DNA of 64,000 bases from Anopheles merus (taxonomy: Eukaryota > Arthropoda > Insecta > Diptera > Culicidae). The notes below the pieces were generated by a model. That model was not told the DNA's origin, searched no databases, and worked only from the letters and a program-made list of their open reading frames with translations. The DNA lies in the NCBI RefSeq assembly GCF_017562075.2, contig NC_054085.1, forward strand, positions 33,605,039 to 33,669,038, read 5' to 3'. A program made the position numbers and the translations under genes. Shown here one piece after another: positions 24,228-37,800 of the stretch. The first letter of the stretch is position 1. Each line of letters opens with the position of its first letter.

Positions 24228-24880
24228 CGGTGAAACCCCTTATAACGAGTACCCCTAACGAAGAGTTTTTCGCATAACGAGCAAATCTAAATACTAAACA
24301 AATACTAAACGAGTAAAATATCGCATAACGTGCAATATTATTTGTATTGCTGATATATGTTTTACTTCCGATGGGTTATAAAGAGCACAACTGTTAACAT
24401 TATGCATTTCTTGAATTTTTATTATCGCTCTGGTAAATGAGAGATTCGATACTAAGATTTGTTTTTTTTTTAAACCATTTGCACAGAAAAAAGACGCACA
24501 TGTTTGTGATATATTATCAAGTGTTTCTGGCGTTTTGAGACTCAAATTTGAACTTGTGTGATTCGAAAAATATTCAAGAAAATACTAAAACAGTCGACCA
24601 TTTTCTAAAGAAAATTGACCAATCGCCATGGCTAAGAAATAGCGAGCTACAACCATTAAAACTATAAATATCATTATATATTCCAAATTATTGGTGCTAT
24701 GAGGAAAATTTCTTATATATCGATATGGGTTTATGCCCTTATACCAGCACTGTTACGGTCCTGAAACCAATAATTTCACTTTTCATACAAATTATATGGA
24801 AAGGAGCCCCCCGCATAACGACATTGTCGCATGATGAGTGTTTCACTGCAATGGATCAAACTCGTTATGCGAGGTTCGAC
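24228..24880. mobile_element. Pogo/Tigger-like non-autonomous element (653 bp)
   Basis: The left end contains GAAACCCCTTATAACGAG and the reverse complement of the right end reads GTCGAACCTCGCATAACGAG, the terminus style of pogo/Tigger elements. TA flanks both sides (24226-24227 and 24881-24882). The core GCATAACG recurs in subterminal position near 24272, 24323 and 24812, likely transposase-binding repeats. There is no transposase frame; the interior is AT-rich with only short open frames. Termini have drifted by several bases, so the exact ends are uncertain by one or two positions. Confidence 0.75.
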
Positions 24881-24882
24881 TA

Positions 24883-26510
24883 TGCATTTTTTACAAAATT
24901 AAAATCATTTAAAAAAAAAAGCAAATAATGATCCAATTACTTAGCAAATTGGTACGTTGTCTGGTAGGTTTTTTTTGTACATACTTCATACTGATGTTTG
25001 AAACTGTGTTTATTTGATCATAATGGCTTTTCTGTTCATACCGACCCTGCAACGAACGGTCGTTAAGTTTATCAATGTGGATCTCAAAGATCTCCATGTG
25101 TTTCCGTAATCAAATTAAAAGTTAAACTGTTTTCGCGAAAAGAACTTTAACATTCATTTCAGCTTCACTAACTCCAGAATTCCGGAACGCCCGGGCACAG
25201 CAAATTGTCCGTAATGTTCACTCATTTGCATCATGCTCCGTCCAGTGTCATTGACTTTTGTTGGCACCCGAGCTACCACCATGAGAGCAAAGTGGCAAAA
25301 GTGGTTAAGAAACCATTTTCCTTGCTAGTGAAAAGTCTCTCCACACCAGTGAAGTGTGTTCGAGTGAGCGAAAGTAAGAACGAAAGAGGAGGGGGGTCCG
25401 ATTCCACTTCATTAAACCGATGAATTATGGAGCATTTGTTTTATCGCCACTTTCGCGACCCGGCCACGGCAGGAAAGTGTGGTGCGTGTTCGCTCCAACT
25501 ATCCGGCACGATACGGCAGCGTACGGCAGAACTTTCGCTCGCAAACATCTGATGCTGTGGCGCAGGTCATAGCTGGCGGGCAGCTATGCCACCGACAGAT
25601 ACTTGTAGCAAAATGTGGGAAAAGTTTAGCTTATTGCACAGTTTCGCCTCCCCAAACGCACCGAAAAACTATTCGCCGATACACCGAATGACGCGGACCG
25701 CCTCAGCGCCTCGAAGTTCCGTTGCGGAAATTTGCCCTCGAGACATAAATCTTCACTGGCAAGCTCGGTTGCTGTCGGGCGTTTCGGTTGATTGGTCGAA
25801 GTTCACATTAGTCGTGTTGAGCCGTCACAACAGGCACGGTGCGGTGTCTTTAACAGATACGTGACGGTTTCCGCTTCAGTGGTCACAAATTGATGAGACA
25901 TTAAAAGCAAGCATCCCCTTCCAGCAGTGAAATTGGTTTCGTGCTGCGGTCAGCGTGTTGTCACAACTGGACAGCGGCCGTTGGTTTACCGCAGCCGTTG
26001 CGGATATTGTAAATAATTGCTTCTAGCTAACGTGAACAGTGAGACGTCCTGGGCAGGAACTGCAGCACTAACTGCAGTGTTTTAATCGTGAAAAATCACC
26101 ACCACGTTGCGAAGGTTCTTGAGGTAGTTGATGAATGCGAGGGTCGGTACGAAGAGAAGCGGAAAAAGGGTGAGACGCTACAACTACAAGGGGCAGATTT
26201 AGATGATAAATGGGATGGATTACGCTGGTGATGGTGTTTGGTGGAAAAGTGTATTTGATTCAATAAAGTGCGTGAGACGACGTCGTGAAGAGGGTGATAA
26301 ATTAAATCGTAAGACGCTAGGGGGCACTTATTCATATTCATGAGTCCCTTTGTCGTGGTGTATGTTTGCGAACTCTTGATAGATATAATTAGAGTGGATT
26401 ATAGCTTCTTTGGTATACATTTTAGCACTGTCAATGTCAACTAATAAATTTAGATGTCAATTATTAAATTAGACCTAAGAATTAAATAAAATGACTTATC
26501 AGTAGTGTGT
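24883..26510. other. No gene recognised
   Basis: Mixed-composition DNA, GC-richer at 25400-26000. No domain-bearing frame seen. Confidence 0.55.
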
Positions 26511-26773
<263 letters not shown>

Positions 26774-29765
26774 CATAAAACTATAACACATCACACAACA
26801 ATGACTGTTTTCCCCATTGCAGCACACATACTCAACCCTCTTCGTATTGAACTGTCACGGCATCGATCGGTAACATCTTGCTTGATTGACATTATCAGCT
26901 GATCTGCATTAATACGCACAACCGTTTCAACTCTGCTCCTAGATTTCCTCTGTTTCTCCTATCGTAGCATATTATACTAGTGGCCTACACCACTCGTCCT
27001 GCTCTACTGTTGCTCTTGCTCTCACAGTCGCACACGCTGCCTGAAGATATGTTCATTTGATAATGATGATTGAGCAATGCATTTACCGTAATTATCGAAC
27101 CGATGGCAATGCGCAATGGACGCACAAAAGTGCATGCAACCGACTGGTTCGCCCGCTGGTTCCGGCCACTCCGACAAGCGTAACGGTGCTCGCACGTATC
27201 CGTTTCGCTTTTCCATCAATCATTGTCATCGTATCGGTTTGGATGGATTGGTTGTCGAGCATCCCTTCGCAACGTATATCCTTCCGGTTTCTGTGTGACA
27301 CGCGGGATGGAGATTGGGATGAGTGTGTCCACACTTGCACGGAGCGATACACATACGTACAGGAGTGCGTGCTTGGAGTGTAAAATGCCTCCGGTAAGAT
27401 TCACAACAAAAAAACCAGAGGACACGAACAAAAGCGACCGTACCAAACAGTGAAATGTCACGCTTGAAGGTAGCGACAAAAGTAGCTAAACTGTTCACTG
27501 GAAAAATCGACGTCACCCGACGTTGCACGGGTCTATCGGTCCGGTGGTCATCGTGCACGGTTTGTGCTTTCACTTTCATCTCTCCCGGGCCATGTAATCG
27601 AGACAGTTCATCTCGACCGGAAAGCCGGTGCGGTGTTTGCCGTGCGTACATATCCTTCCAGCTGGCCACCCATCTCCTTCCTGCCGCGGGGCAAATATTC
27701 ACTATCCATCGTTCATTTTTTCGCTCGGTTGAGCAGAAAGGTTAGTTAGCAGAGAATAGCTTCACCACGTTCCTTGCTGCTTCTCTAATGTGTGTGTGTG
27801 TGTGTGTGAGTTGGTTGGTCATCGTGCAGCAACAGTGACGCCGACGGATACGAAGATGATCACGCTTCGTATTTGCGAAAGTCATTGCACGAGTGAAGCA
27901 AACCCAACCATGGGGAACGGAAAAGTGAAAGTTAACCGAATTCCACACAAAACGATCATATTGTGCCACTTCCGTAATGGGCGAAAAGTTGAACCCATCG
28001 TGGGAAGTTTTCCTTCCAGCACTTCCCCCCACTTTTGTTTTTCTTTTCCTCACTCACACATACTCTCTCTCTATCTGCTTTTGTCCATCTTAATTTCGAA
28101 ACATAGGTTCTTGGGAACGGTATTGAATTCTTTGGGAGGGTTCGCTCAGCCCGAACAAGCTCGTACAATTTTAGCTTCTGTGGTGAAATTATTGCACGGT
28201 TGAGTGATTTTCTTCTTTTGTGGTTTAGGATAGCGCAGGGATAATCGTTGAGCTTGCCAGAAGGAAAGGATGGGTTGACACAATGGATACATTATGGTGG
28301 TGCAGCTCTCACGAGCGTCTAGCAACAGATAGAGCTCAATTTTAATAGCCAAAAAAAAGAGTAATTTACATAATATTCTCTTTTATGCTCGGTTTTAATT
28401 CCCAGCTGGTCAGCTGCATACAGATAATACGCTCAATTGTGGGCATTGTTTGACGTAATCTTTTGAGATTGGTCCTCCATGCAAAGCTCGATGATAAAAT
28501 ATTAAATTAGTCACAATCACAGCTTGCTTGCCGAGGATGGAGCCGCCTGGTAGTTTAGTACGAAGGGACCGGATGTCGAGTGATGTCACCCTGCGCCCAA
28601 GTAGTGTGCAGCACGCATGTTTACACGCGTGATTATAATTACACAGCGTACGGTAGCGGTAAACGCTCGGTACACGTAGAAGAGTATGTTATTTTTTCCA
28701 TTTTTAATGCAAGCTTCTCGCTAAACGAAAGGGGAAATCACATGGTGATGGTGTGCCAGTGTATGTGGCCACGATATGAGAAAAAAATAATCACCCTACA
28801 TTATTACATTATTCGTGTCAGGAGGCAGTGTGGTCAGCGTGGTCACCTTTTTCGTCGCAAAATGGTGATGAATTTGCAGCACTAGCGCGAAACCCGTGGG
28901 TTGTTGCCCCATTAGCTCCAGGGAATTAGCGAAGATTTTATGCGTCACCGGTTTGAGATTGGCATAGTGTAAATGGTGTAGCGTCACACACGGCCGTACC
29001 GAACCGGTGGCGTTGGCGTCAGTGAAGTAGATTCGGTAATATTTATTTTCCTTCCGCAATTGGAGCAACTACGTAGCGGATGCACGGTGCCACGATGTTT
29101 GCGGCGTGATTTAAATGATTCATTCATGACTCTAATTAAAAGGATGTTGTTGGGCCCAGTCCCAAGCGTGACCCCCCCCCCCTGTTGACGCACACGCTTG
29201 GTCGTAAAGTGGGCTTAACGGGGAAAATCCTTTTTGCAAAGGTGTGTTGGATGAAAAGTAAGCTAATTACCACGGGTACTGGTTTTGTATACTTTGATTT
29301 GCAACGCCGTAATACGAATATAGTTATCTATTGTAGCTTAGCTACAGTTGGCGTGTATTTGAAAGTAAATTAAATTTAATTTATATATATTTATATCTTT
29401 TTCTGCAGAAATTATTCTTCTTTGAAGAAACTCAATTAATGATTTAAGTATGGAAATTGGACTTGATTTAGTAGCTTAATCTTTAATGCTTTTTCAATTA
29501 GTAGTTTCTAATTTCATTTGTTCGACATATCCTCAAAGTAGCTTAATTTTAGCCTAAATTACAATCATTATTAACAAAAAGAGATATTTTAATTGATCAA
29601 AACGTGCGATTTTCCTTCAAATATTTGAGTAGAGCATACGTTGAATGCGCACTAAAACATTTATACAACGAAACTGTTATTTACAACATTTATGTACATT
29701 TTAGCTTCAATAAGAGCAATTATACGGCATTTTAAAGTGCTTACTGTTGCCAGTGAGCTGTACAT
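26774..29765. other. No gene recognised
   Basis: Overlapping frames at 27022-27745 on both strands reach 158 codons but have no recognisable content. Short GT (near 27789) and C11 (near 29171) runs are present. Confidence 0.55.
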
Positions 29766-29767
29766 TA

Positions 29768-30054
29768 CAGTCTGAATTCACTGGTGGAACTCAGAACGAT
29801 TCGCTGCCCACTATTGAATATGTACTTCATAGTTGGGACAATTTTCCTCAGGAAAAATAATTAAAATAACTTCCTATCTGCCAATCTCCTTGCATTATGG
29901 CTACCAAAATCAGAGCTTAGAACCCACCTGTAGTCTATCCAGCCACCTTGAAACAAATGCATGCTTTTTTTTAATTTTAACTATCAGCCAACAATCCAAC
30001 AATTCAGCTAAAAATCATGCCAGCTAAAAGCGGTCAACTATTGAATTTAGACTA
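29768..30054. mobile_element. Pogo-like miniature element, copy 1 (287 bp)
   Basis: The left end CAGTCTGAATTCACTGG and the reverse complement of the right end, starting TAGTCTAAATTCAA, are bounded by TA (29766-29767 and 30055-30056). It is homologous to 57266-57510 across both ends: both copies carry TATTGAATATGT near the left end, ATAGTTGG or TTAGTTGG just inside, and CATGCTTTTT toward the right. No coding capacity. This copy has drifted further from the consensus than copy 2. Confidence 0.83.
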
Positions 30055-30056
30055 TA

Positions 30057-33000
30057 TTTGCTATGGAAAAGATTATCATCTGTATCACTTTTGTGTTACA
30101 AAATGGATTAAACTAAAGAAATCATAGGTAAAAATATAAGCCAGGTTGAAAGTACGAACGAATCGTGACTGTGAAAGTTAAAAAACTCCAAAGATGCGAG
30201 AAAAATTAACTGAAACTAAAAGAACGAAATGGACACTAAACTTGTTGAACGTACCAGTTGCTCCAATTAATCCCATGCAAACGTCGTGAAGTTTTACCAA
30301 TAATCCTAGGTCCTAGAAACATCCCTGGCATTCGTTCGATCATGGTATGACTTTTATACGTCTTTGCTAGAGAAAATTAGTTTCTGTCGTGCATTAAAAC
30401 GGATGTAGGAAAACAGCAGAGTAGGAGAGTAAAAAAAAAAAAAAGGAAAAGACACAAAAGTATCGCTCGAGGCAAAACTTTCTAATTATGTTGTTGACAG
30501 GAATGTAACGGGACAGTGACTATAACTCTCCCCAAACAGAGTTCGAGCTTTGCCCCGGTAGCACACCGCTGTACTACTCCTTGCTACTTTTTTTTTCTAG
30601 CGAACTCCTTCCACACCGGCTTCATTTTGCCCCTGCCCTTCCACCGCCCGGCAATGGGATTGACCATGTTCATGAATAATAAATTGAGGCATACGCCGTA
30701 TTTACAGTACAACATCATGGCTCTCCCGTGGCGACGCTCCCCCATTCCTTGCGCCCTTACTAACGACATGCGACAAACGACCCACGCTTATAGCTTTTCT
30801 ATTTACCTACCTAGCACCTAGCGTGATCATCACGATGAGTGAAAGAACCGAGTTTCCAAGGCAAAAGCTGTCTCGAGTCGAGCTGCAGCACCTTCGGCAA
30901 GTGGCAAGTTATTAGGTGTGACAATGGCGTAACGGATAGTTACTTCGGTCCGCCGTGTGCTGCGGATAGGGGAACAAAACGAAGCACATTTGATGCGTCA
31001 CCTTCGTGGAAAAGATGGGTGAAAGAGAAAAGGAGAGAGAGAGAGAGTGAATGCGTGTTGGTGGGTGCCACCACTATGTACTACCAAGCCACGACGGGAA
31101 TTCTACCGAACAAAGCCACGCGCTGTCGCGCGTACCAACGCACTTCCGGGCTTCCGGGGGTTGGATGGAAGGACACAAACACAACTCGATTACGTGTACA
31201 TGGAGCTCGTCAGACGGTGAGTAAAGGTGCCAGTGCTTTGTAGCAGGTGGCACACTGACAAACAGGGGGTCGTTGTCTGAATTGATATAAAAATAATATT
31301 GCCTTTATCACACGCACAACACGCGACGATGGCCAGCACATGACGGTGGAAAGGTTAAAAGCTCTTGCAGGATCGAACGGGGCAGGTTGCTATATTAACC
31401 CTGTACCGTGGCTGCTGCAGGGTGGGATAAGGGTGAATGTAAAGTTTCTGATTTTATTGTTCTGTTGCGGTATTTTCACAATTTAAATTTAGAATACTAT
31501 ATTGAAAGAAATTGTACGCAAAAGCAAGTTAAGTATAGCAAATGAATATGTTTAGCCTTTAATTTATCATGACTTAATGTAGATTACGTTAAGAAAGCTC
31601 AAACTCAAAAGTTTGATACTTAACGGTTGAATTCTGTTAACGCTTTCCCTACCAAGACTAACTGCCGAACTACCAAAAATGATGAAAATACATAATTATA
31701 AGCTTCTTGATATTAATTACCTGTAAAAACAGTGCTTAAAACAGTCCTTCAAACGTGTTTCATATGAGCCCAACCCCGCATCATTCCACCTTTCAGTGGA
31801 ATAAAGCACTATTTTCCCCTCTTCCGGTGTGGGTTGATTCTCCCGATTCCAATCTAGCTGCAGTAAAATCCATACAGCGATGTAGTTTAATATTTAAATT
31901 TTAAAACACCGTTATCCCTTTGGTCCAAGGACGAAGGGAAGCAACTGTTTTTTTGTTGCTTTTTTTTGGCGGTCTCATCGTTTCCCTCCCCCGAAACGAA
32001 GGCAAGGGGAGGGTTTCTTTCTCCGTTGGCTTTTGCCTTCCCTGGCGGCACAGGATGTGTGCAAATGAGCACATGCACAGCACGTCGTTCGAGTTGATGG
32101 CGCCAAATAATACACCGAAATAACTGCTAACGGCCAAACTTGACCCAATTACAGTAATAAGCTTTTTTGTTTGTTTTTTTTTTGCGCTCTCTACCTCCCT
32201 CTGCACTTCAAAGGCAGTTTCTTGAGAGATCGTGCGCGATATGGGGAACGTTCGCCGCCGTGCCAAACGCTTTCCCTGCGCTTCCCAGCAAAAAAACGTT
32301 GAACCAGCAGTTTGCAGTCGGCCGGCAATGGGTCCAGAAACCGTTGCCGGAACAGCGCCACGTACAGATAAGCGTAATACACTTCCACTAAAAACCTTGC
32401 CCCGTACTGTGGAGAACCTCCAATCTAACCGCCACTCGCCGCGTCACGCTTGATGAACTCAAAGCCCGCAAGACCCACAGTAGGTGCACGTTCAAATATT
32501 TACCACAGTTTTACTGCGCGATGGTTTTCACGAAATTTCGTCCAACTACTCCAACCATTCGGCGCCGGTTCGGCCAATGCTGTTGATGGTGCGTTAACCA
32601 ACACACGTATACAGATACACACACAAAACGTACACTTCTCGCAAATGGTTTTATGTGAGGTGTTTGCTTTTCATTAAAATAAAAACGATTTTATTCGCCA
32701 TTCGAACGCTCGCTCGCTCGGGCAAACGTACCGCTCGTTGCTCGTCGTACCAGTTGTTGATCGTGCCAGTGTGTTTGGTTGGATGTTTTTGTTTTCCCTG
32801 CTTTTGAGTGGGAATTGTGAATAGTGAAGTTGCGCTTCCGAAAGGGGTTCCCAAGCTTTGGCCTCGGAAAACCGGAGGTGGATAGCGCTTATAGATTGGT
32901 TGATGAAATTTTCATCGATGTCCATTGCGCGAGTGCCGGAATCGTAGCGTTGGTGGCAGTGTTTTTGTGGCTAAAGTTTTTGTTCCCTCTCCACCCTTTT

Positions 33001-34816
33001 TTTACTCGCAAGCGCGACATGAAAATGTCAAAGTTGGTATCTTTCTCTTTCCCTCTCTGTTTCCTTTGTAGATTAGGTTCAGCTATAGAGCCGCGTCAGC
33101 CATAGCCAATCGAAACGCGGGAAAAAAACAAGAAAACACATCAAATGACTTTTCGATAGTGGATAGTTTGGACCGCTGCCTCTGGCACTGCGTGCAGTGG
33201 CGATTATTTTGCTGCTTTTGCTAGCAGGAAATTGAGCCATTCGACTTTTGCCGACGGTCGATAAGATAAGCGCGGAAAAACGCTTTGCATCAGTGCATCA
33301 AACGGGGTGCAACGAACGTACGCAGCTGGAAATCGAATTTATTCTATCCGTTTTACAGCCGAGATGCGTTGGGAGCTGCTGGGAGAACGGGGCAACAGAT
33401 TGAGTGACATGGTCTCCGGTCAGGAAGGGCAGCAACAAATGTGCAATCTAACGTTTCGATATCATTGGCTTGGCGTTGCACTGTTCGTGTTCGTGTGTGG
33501 ATGGAAACAACTGGGAACTGTGTCATTTGTGCGCTTGCTTTTTTAGCGTTATAGCTCACGCACTGATGGGACATTTATTTCCTTTGTGCAGGTTTTTGAC
33601 TGGACATGTGGTAGTAATTTTCACATACGAGAGGATCCAGTAGTTTGTGGCAGTTATGTTAGGCGTGTATGTGTGCTACTAGGAATCGAGAAGCAATCAG
33701 AGAATGGACTGTAATTTATCTGTCAGGGTTTTTCCTGATTTTTACTACTGATGCATTGTAAAATGAAGAATTATTTGCAGAAAAATGTTTCAAAACTTGA
33801 ATCATACAGAGTTTGGCAGAGCAACATAGCAAAAACAATTTGATTGATTGACAAATTTCTATAATACTCTAATTGGCCTAATCCAATAGCTCTCCAATCT
33901 CTATAATCCAATAGCAACTGCAGATTTTAATAATATTTTCAATTTTTTTTAATACATCGGCTATGTTTTGGCTGAAGCATATGTAAAGAATGTCATCTAC
34001 GAAGTGTGAGGAGAGTTTTCCAATAGGTGGGCTAACCAATAGGAAACAGTCTAGGCAGCCTCAAAGTCAGAAGGTACGTGTCCTACTTTAGGTGGTCGCT
34101 ACTGTAGGTCCGGATATATGACAATGTCGCGATAATATTTCCTTCTTTATATTGCTATTACCTTCTTTGAGAGGCCTCAAAAAAAAAAATACGCCTCGAA
34201 CTATAATCCACACTTGAACCAGTAAAATTGGATTAATTAAATGAAATTCATTTGATCGCTGTAAATTTACATGCAAAAGCAAATCAGAGTTATAAATAGA
34301 AGTAAACTGCGCCTATTTATAAATGTCATTTACTTCCCTGGAACACTAATCTAGAAAAGAAGCCAATTTTAGCGTCAACACGGGACTAAAAGCCCGTGCA
34401 GAAAAGCCTTAGCATGGAAAGATCTCTTAAAAGTGGAATGAAAATAGCTCCACTCAAACGGTGAATGTGGGCGTTTGTTCGCTATTTTCAAACCATACTA
34501 TTATGCTTTAAAATTTCCCATAATTAGGTATAATGAAACGAGCAGAAATAAATTTTATGTGATTCTCCAAAAAAAAAAGAAAAAAGCCCCTACCATGCAC
34601 GGTTTACGTCATTGCGGAAGCATTGCCGACAGTGGCAGAGCCGTAGCATAGCTTAAAATAATTGAGCTATCCTATTAAATGAGCGTCATTATTTTAATTG
34701 AAGCTATTGATAAGCAACAGCGAAAGACGGAGACGGAGCCAAAAACGGAGCACGGAAAACATTTTCGGAGCTCAAAACAGGTTCAAAATAAACCGATTCT
34801 GCGGAAAAATTTGCTT
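30057..34816. other. No gene recognised
   Basis: Moderately GC-rich to 31450 and 31800-33600, AT-rich elsewhere. Short frames overlap on both strands. An interval near 33880-33915 repeats a TCCAATAGC-like phrase three times. Confidence 0.55.
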
Positions 34817-34849
34817 TATATAAATCTCACGCGACGAGCGATCGTCAGT
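34817..34849 (+). promoter_or_regulatory. Candidate RNA polymerase II core promoter (TATA plus initiator)
   Basis: TATATAAA at 34817-34824 is followed by the arthropod initiator TCAGT at 34845-34849. The distance from the first T of TATAAA (34819) to the initiator A (34847) is 28 bases, the spacing expected for a TATA-dependent insect promoter. Downstream, a GTAAGT donor-like site occurs at 35146 and a pyrimidine-rich CACTTAG acceptor at 35317. The 74-bp segment after it (35318-35391) ends in another GTAAGT and stays open in one frame. However, I find no start codon leading into that frame, so a coding product is not supported; a non-coding transcript or chance are alternatives. Confidence 0.45.
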
Positions 34850-37800
34850 TAACCGTTTCGTGGCAATTATTTCGATTGCAAATAATTTCGGGAAATGTAT
34901 AATAGTGATGTGCTATTTCTGTATCTCGATTGGAATTAAGTTAATGATCCAATAACTATAAACGTGATTACCTCACGAGGGTGTATTCAACAGTTAAAAA
35001 AACGAGAAGTTTCGTTTGATTGCTCCGTTAATAAAATGATTTAAAAAAATCTTAAAATCCCGATAATAAAAAAACGCAACGTACATCGACCGGAAGTTCG
35101 TCTTTCAGACCCGGCCAACAAAGAGCTTCCGCATTGGTGGCTGCGGTAAGTAATGCGATAGCAATCATTTGAGTTACAACCGTTTTCCAAGAAAACAGCA
35201 AAACAGCAGCACAATAGCGGCGTATCGTCGAACGTGGCATTGTTAGTGTATTGTGTAGCGATTTTCTTGTCAAATTTCCAGTTTAATTTTGATTAATTCT
35301 CATCCACTGCCACTTAGGGACGGTGTTTTGCATCGCTCCAGTGCGGTTTGAGGCCACGCAAAGCGCCGATGGAATGAAATGGTACGGCATGGTAAGTGGA
35401 TTTCAGGTTGACGAATAAATCCTATTTGGTGCTGAACTCGCACAAAGGTAATCAAGCGACGGTGGGTTTGGGTAGGTTTTGGGAGAAAAACAGTCAAAGG
35501 AAGTTATTGTTATGGAATAGCATGCTATAAGATGGAAATTAAAAAACGAAATAAAGCAAAAGAGATGTCCAACAAAAATTGAAAAAAGAACCTTCAAATA
35601 AGAGTTGAAAAAACCGATTGTAGTCTTTGTAAAGTTGTTGGAAATCGGAGTATAGCCTAATCCAAACAACCGCATGCACAGCTTGCTTTGGTTTCGCTTG
35701 TTTGCATAAATTCATTGACCTGAAGCATGATTCCTAGAAAAATGTTCTAAAACCACAGAAAAACAAACAAGTTCTACAGACATGCTCAAGGAAAAGTTTA
35801 TACCTCTCTCCTTCGATCCTTTTTGTTTTGTTTATTTCCGTCAGCTTGAGCATTCTTTCAGTGTATTATAGAAACCTCTTACATGCACATCAACACTGAC
35901 GACCGAGTGACAGCTGGGGAAGAGATTATATTCGATTTAAGATGCTAACATAATGCAGTAGAAAGCCCTTCGGAAGCTTTCTGCTCTTTTTTCCAGCCCT
36001 AACACTACGGACAATACGAAGCAAGTGTGTTAAAATTGTGTCAATCTGGGCGAAAAAGAAGTGTTGATAGGGTTGATTGTTGTTTGCGTAAGTGTTCAGG
36101 CCGAAGGAAGGCCGCAAAGGTAGCGCGAACATTGAGGAGTGGAAAATGGAGAAAAATGAGCAGTGGCATAAAGTTAACTTCCTTTCCGCGAAACAGTATT
36201 CACCGCGTGATGGATGAAATTGTTAACCGTGATGTGATCGTTTCATGAGCGCTGTGTACGTTGTTTATCAAATGCCATTGATTACATTACTCTCACGAAG
36301 CAGCGAAAGAGGGAATGGAGCGGAATATGAAAATGCATAAATCATGTAGACGTAATGAAGTTGTTATTCATTCCTACTGATTTTCGCTTGCTAAAATAAA
36401 TGCTTTCTAAAATAAATGCTTGCTAAAATAAATGCTTGCTAAACAGTACTGCTAGAATAACTTTCTTAATGATTCCTGAATAAGTGAAAAATAAGCTTAA
36501 ACATTATTTCGCACTGCTTATGTAAACCTTTTACACACTGCGATGCGTTTTGCAGACGAAACTGTTACGCTAGCTTGTCGAAATGCAAACCGCAAAGGGC
36601 CTATCACAGTGGCACCACCATAGACCATAGCCCACAATAGACATAAAATTATATGACCCCTCTTGACCGTCAAAAAACCCGCACAACTCAAACGCCATAA
36701 ACCTGCTAACCACAATTTAGTCGCATGGAAATGAACCCTCGATAAAAGGGCTAAAGATAAACCGAAAACCATGAATCTCATCCCTCCCCCCTTTCGTATG
36801 GCTATGAATTTCAAACCCATTTCTATGATGTTGTTTTAGCGTTAAATCTATTCTGCCTGAGCGGGAGGTCATGTCTGTGTATTTAAGTATCTAAAGGAAC
36901 GTGAATAATGGGATTTTGTTCTATAAGCATGTAGCGCTATACAGCGTAGAGTAAAAGAAATGTTTTAAAAGAAGCTTTTAAAAAGCTCATTCCCCCATAC
37001 TAAAAGCGAACGCACAGCGGATTGCATACATTTGGGAGTTAATATTGGGTTCAGAAGTAATTTTAAAAACGCTAAACAAAACCAACATACTTGCTGTGCC
37101 GTTGTCTGGCGTTGTCTAGCTGCGTGGTGTACTATCCGGTCGCCAGCTTGTCTCAGCCCAGCTGTGTCTTGCAGATAATGTAATATCGCCTTCCGGTGAG
37201 CGCACCAGTTTCGGTTACATTGTTCAATATGTCATCAGCGTCTGCTTTTCTGTTTGTCTTCAAAAGTGAGGCTCGACTTTCGAGGAATATGATGGTTATT
37301 TTTTGCTCTTCGGTTTGTCATGCCACTCGCTACACTGTTGGAGCATTTTAAGATGATGATGCTTGCTTTTCCCTTTTTTTTTGCAGCGATCGTTACGTGG
37401 AAATGATAAATTGGGTAAAAAAGGGGCGATGGCAACACGAGCAAAGTTATTGCATGTAAAGCGCAAGTATGGAAATCGTGACTCTCCGTCGATGGAACGA
37501 CTGGTTGGTTTAAAGGAAAAGACGCGTTCCTTTTGATTTAAAGACCCAAGAAGTGAGGTTTGAACAAAGCAAAACGATGTACTTCTTTGCAAATCTATCA
37601 CACCCTTCAACGTAAAGGACGGTACATCATATCCCCAGCCCAAGTGATACAATGCCTAACGTTCAGAAACTGAATAATGTTTGCTACCAGTAAGCACCAG
37701 TAAGCATTTCTTCCAAGCTAGTTGAATTTCAAAATCCTTGCCTTCCGAGAAGTTTGGCCTATAGCACGGTGGCGTAGCAACCGCTTCCAATAAATCCACA

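Noticed and set aside
35052..35273. Minus-strand frame resembling a secreted peptide with a hydrophobic N-terminus
   Set aside because: Antisense to the only promoter-like signal, ends shortly after the hydrophobic part, and has no cysteine pattern or cleavage site I would trust.
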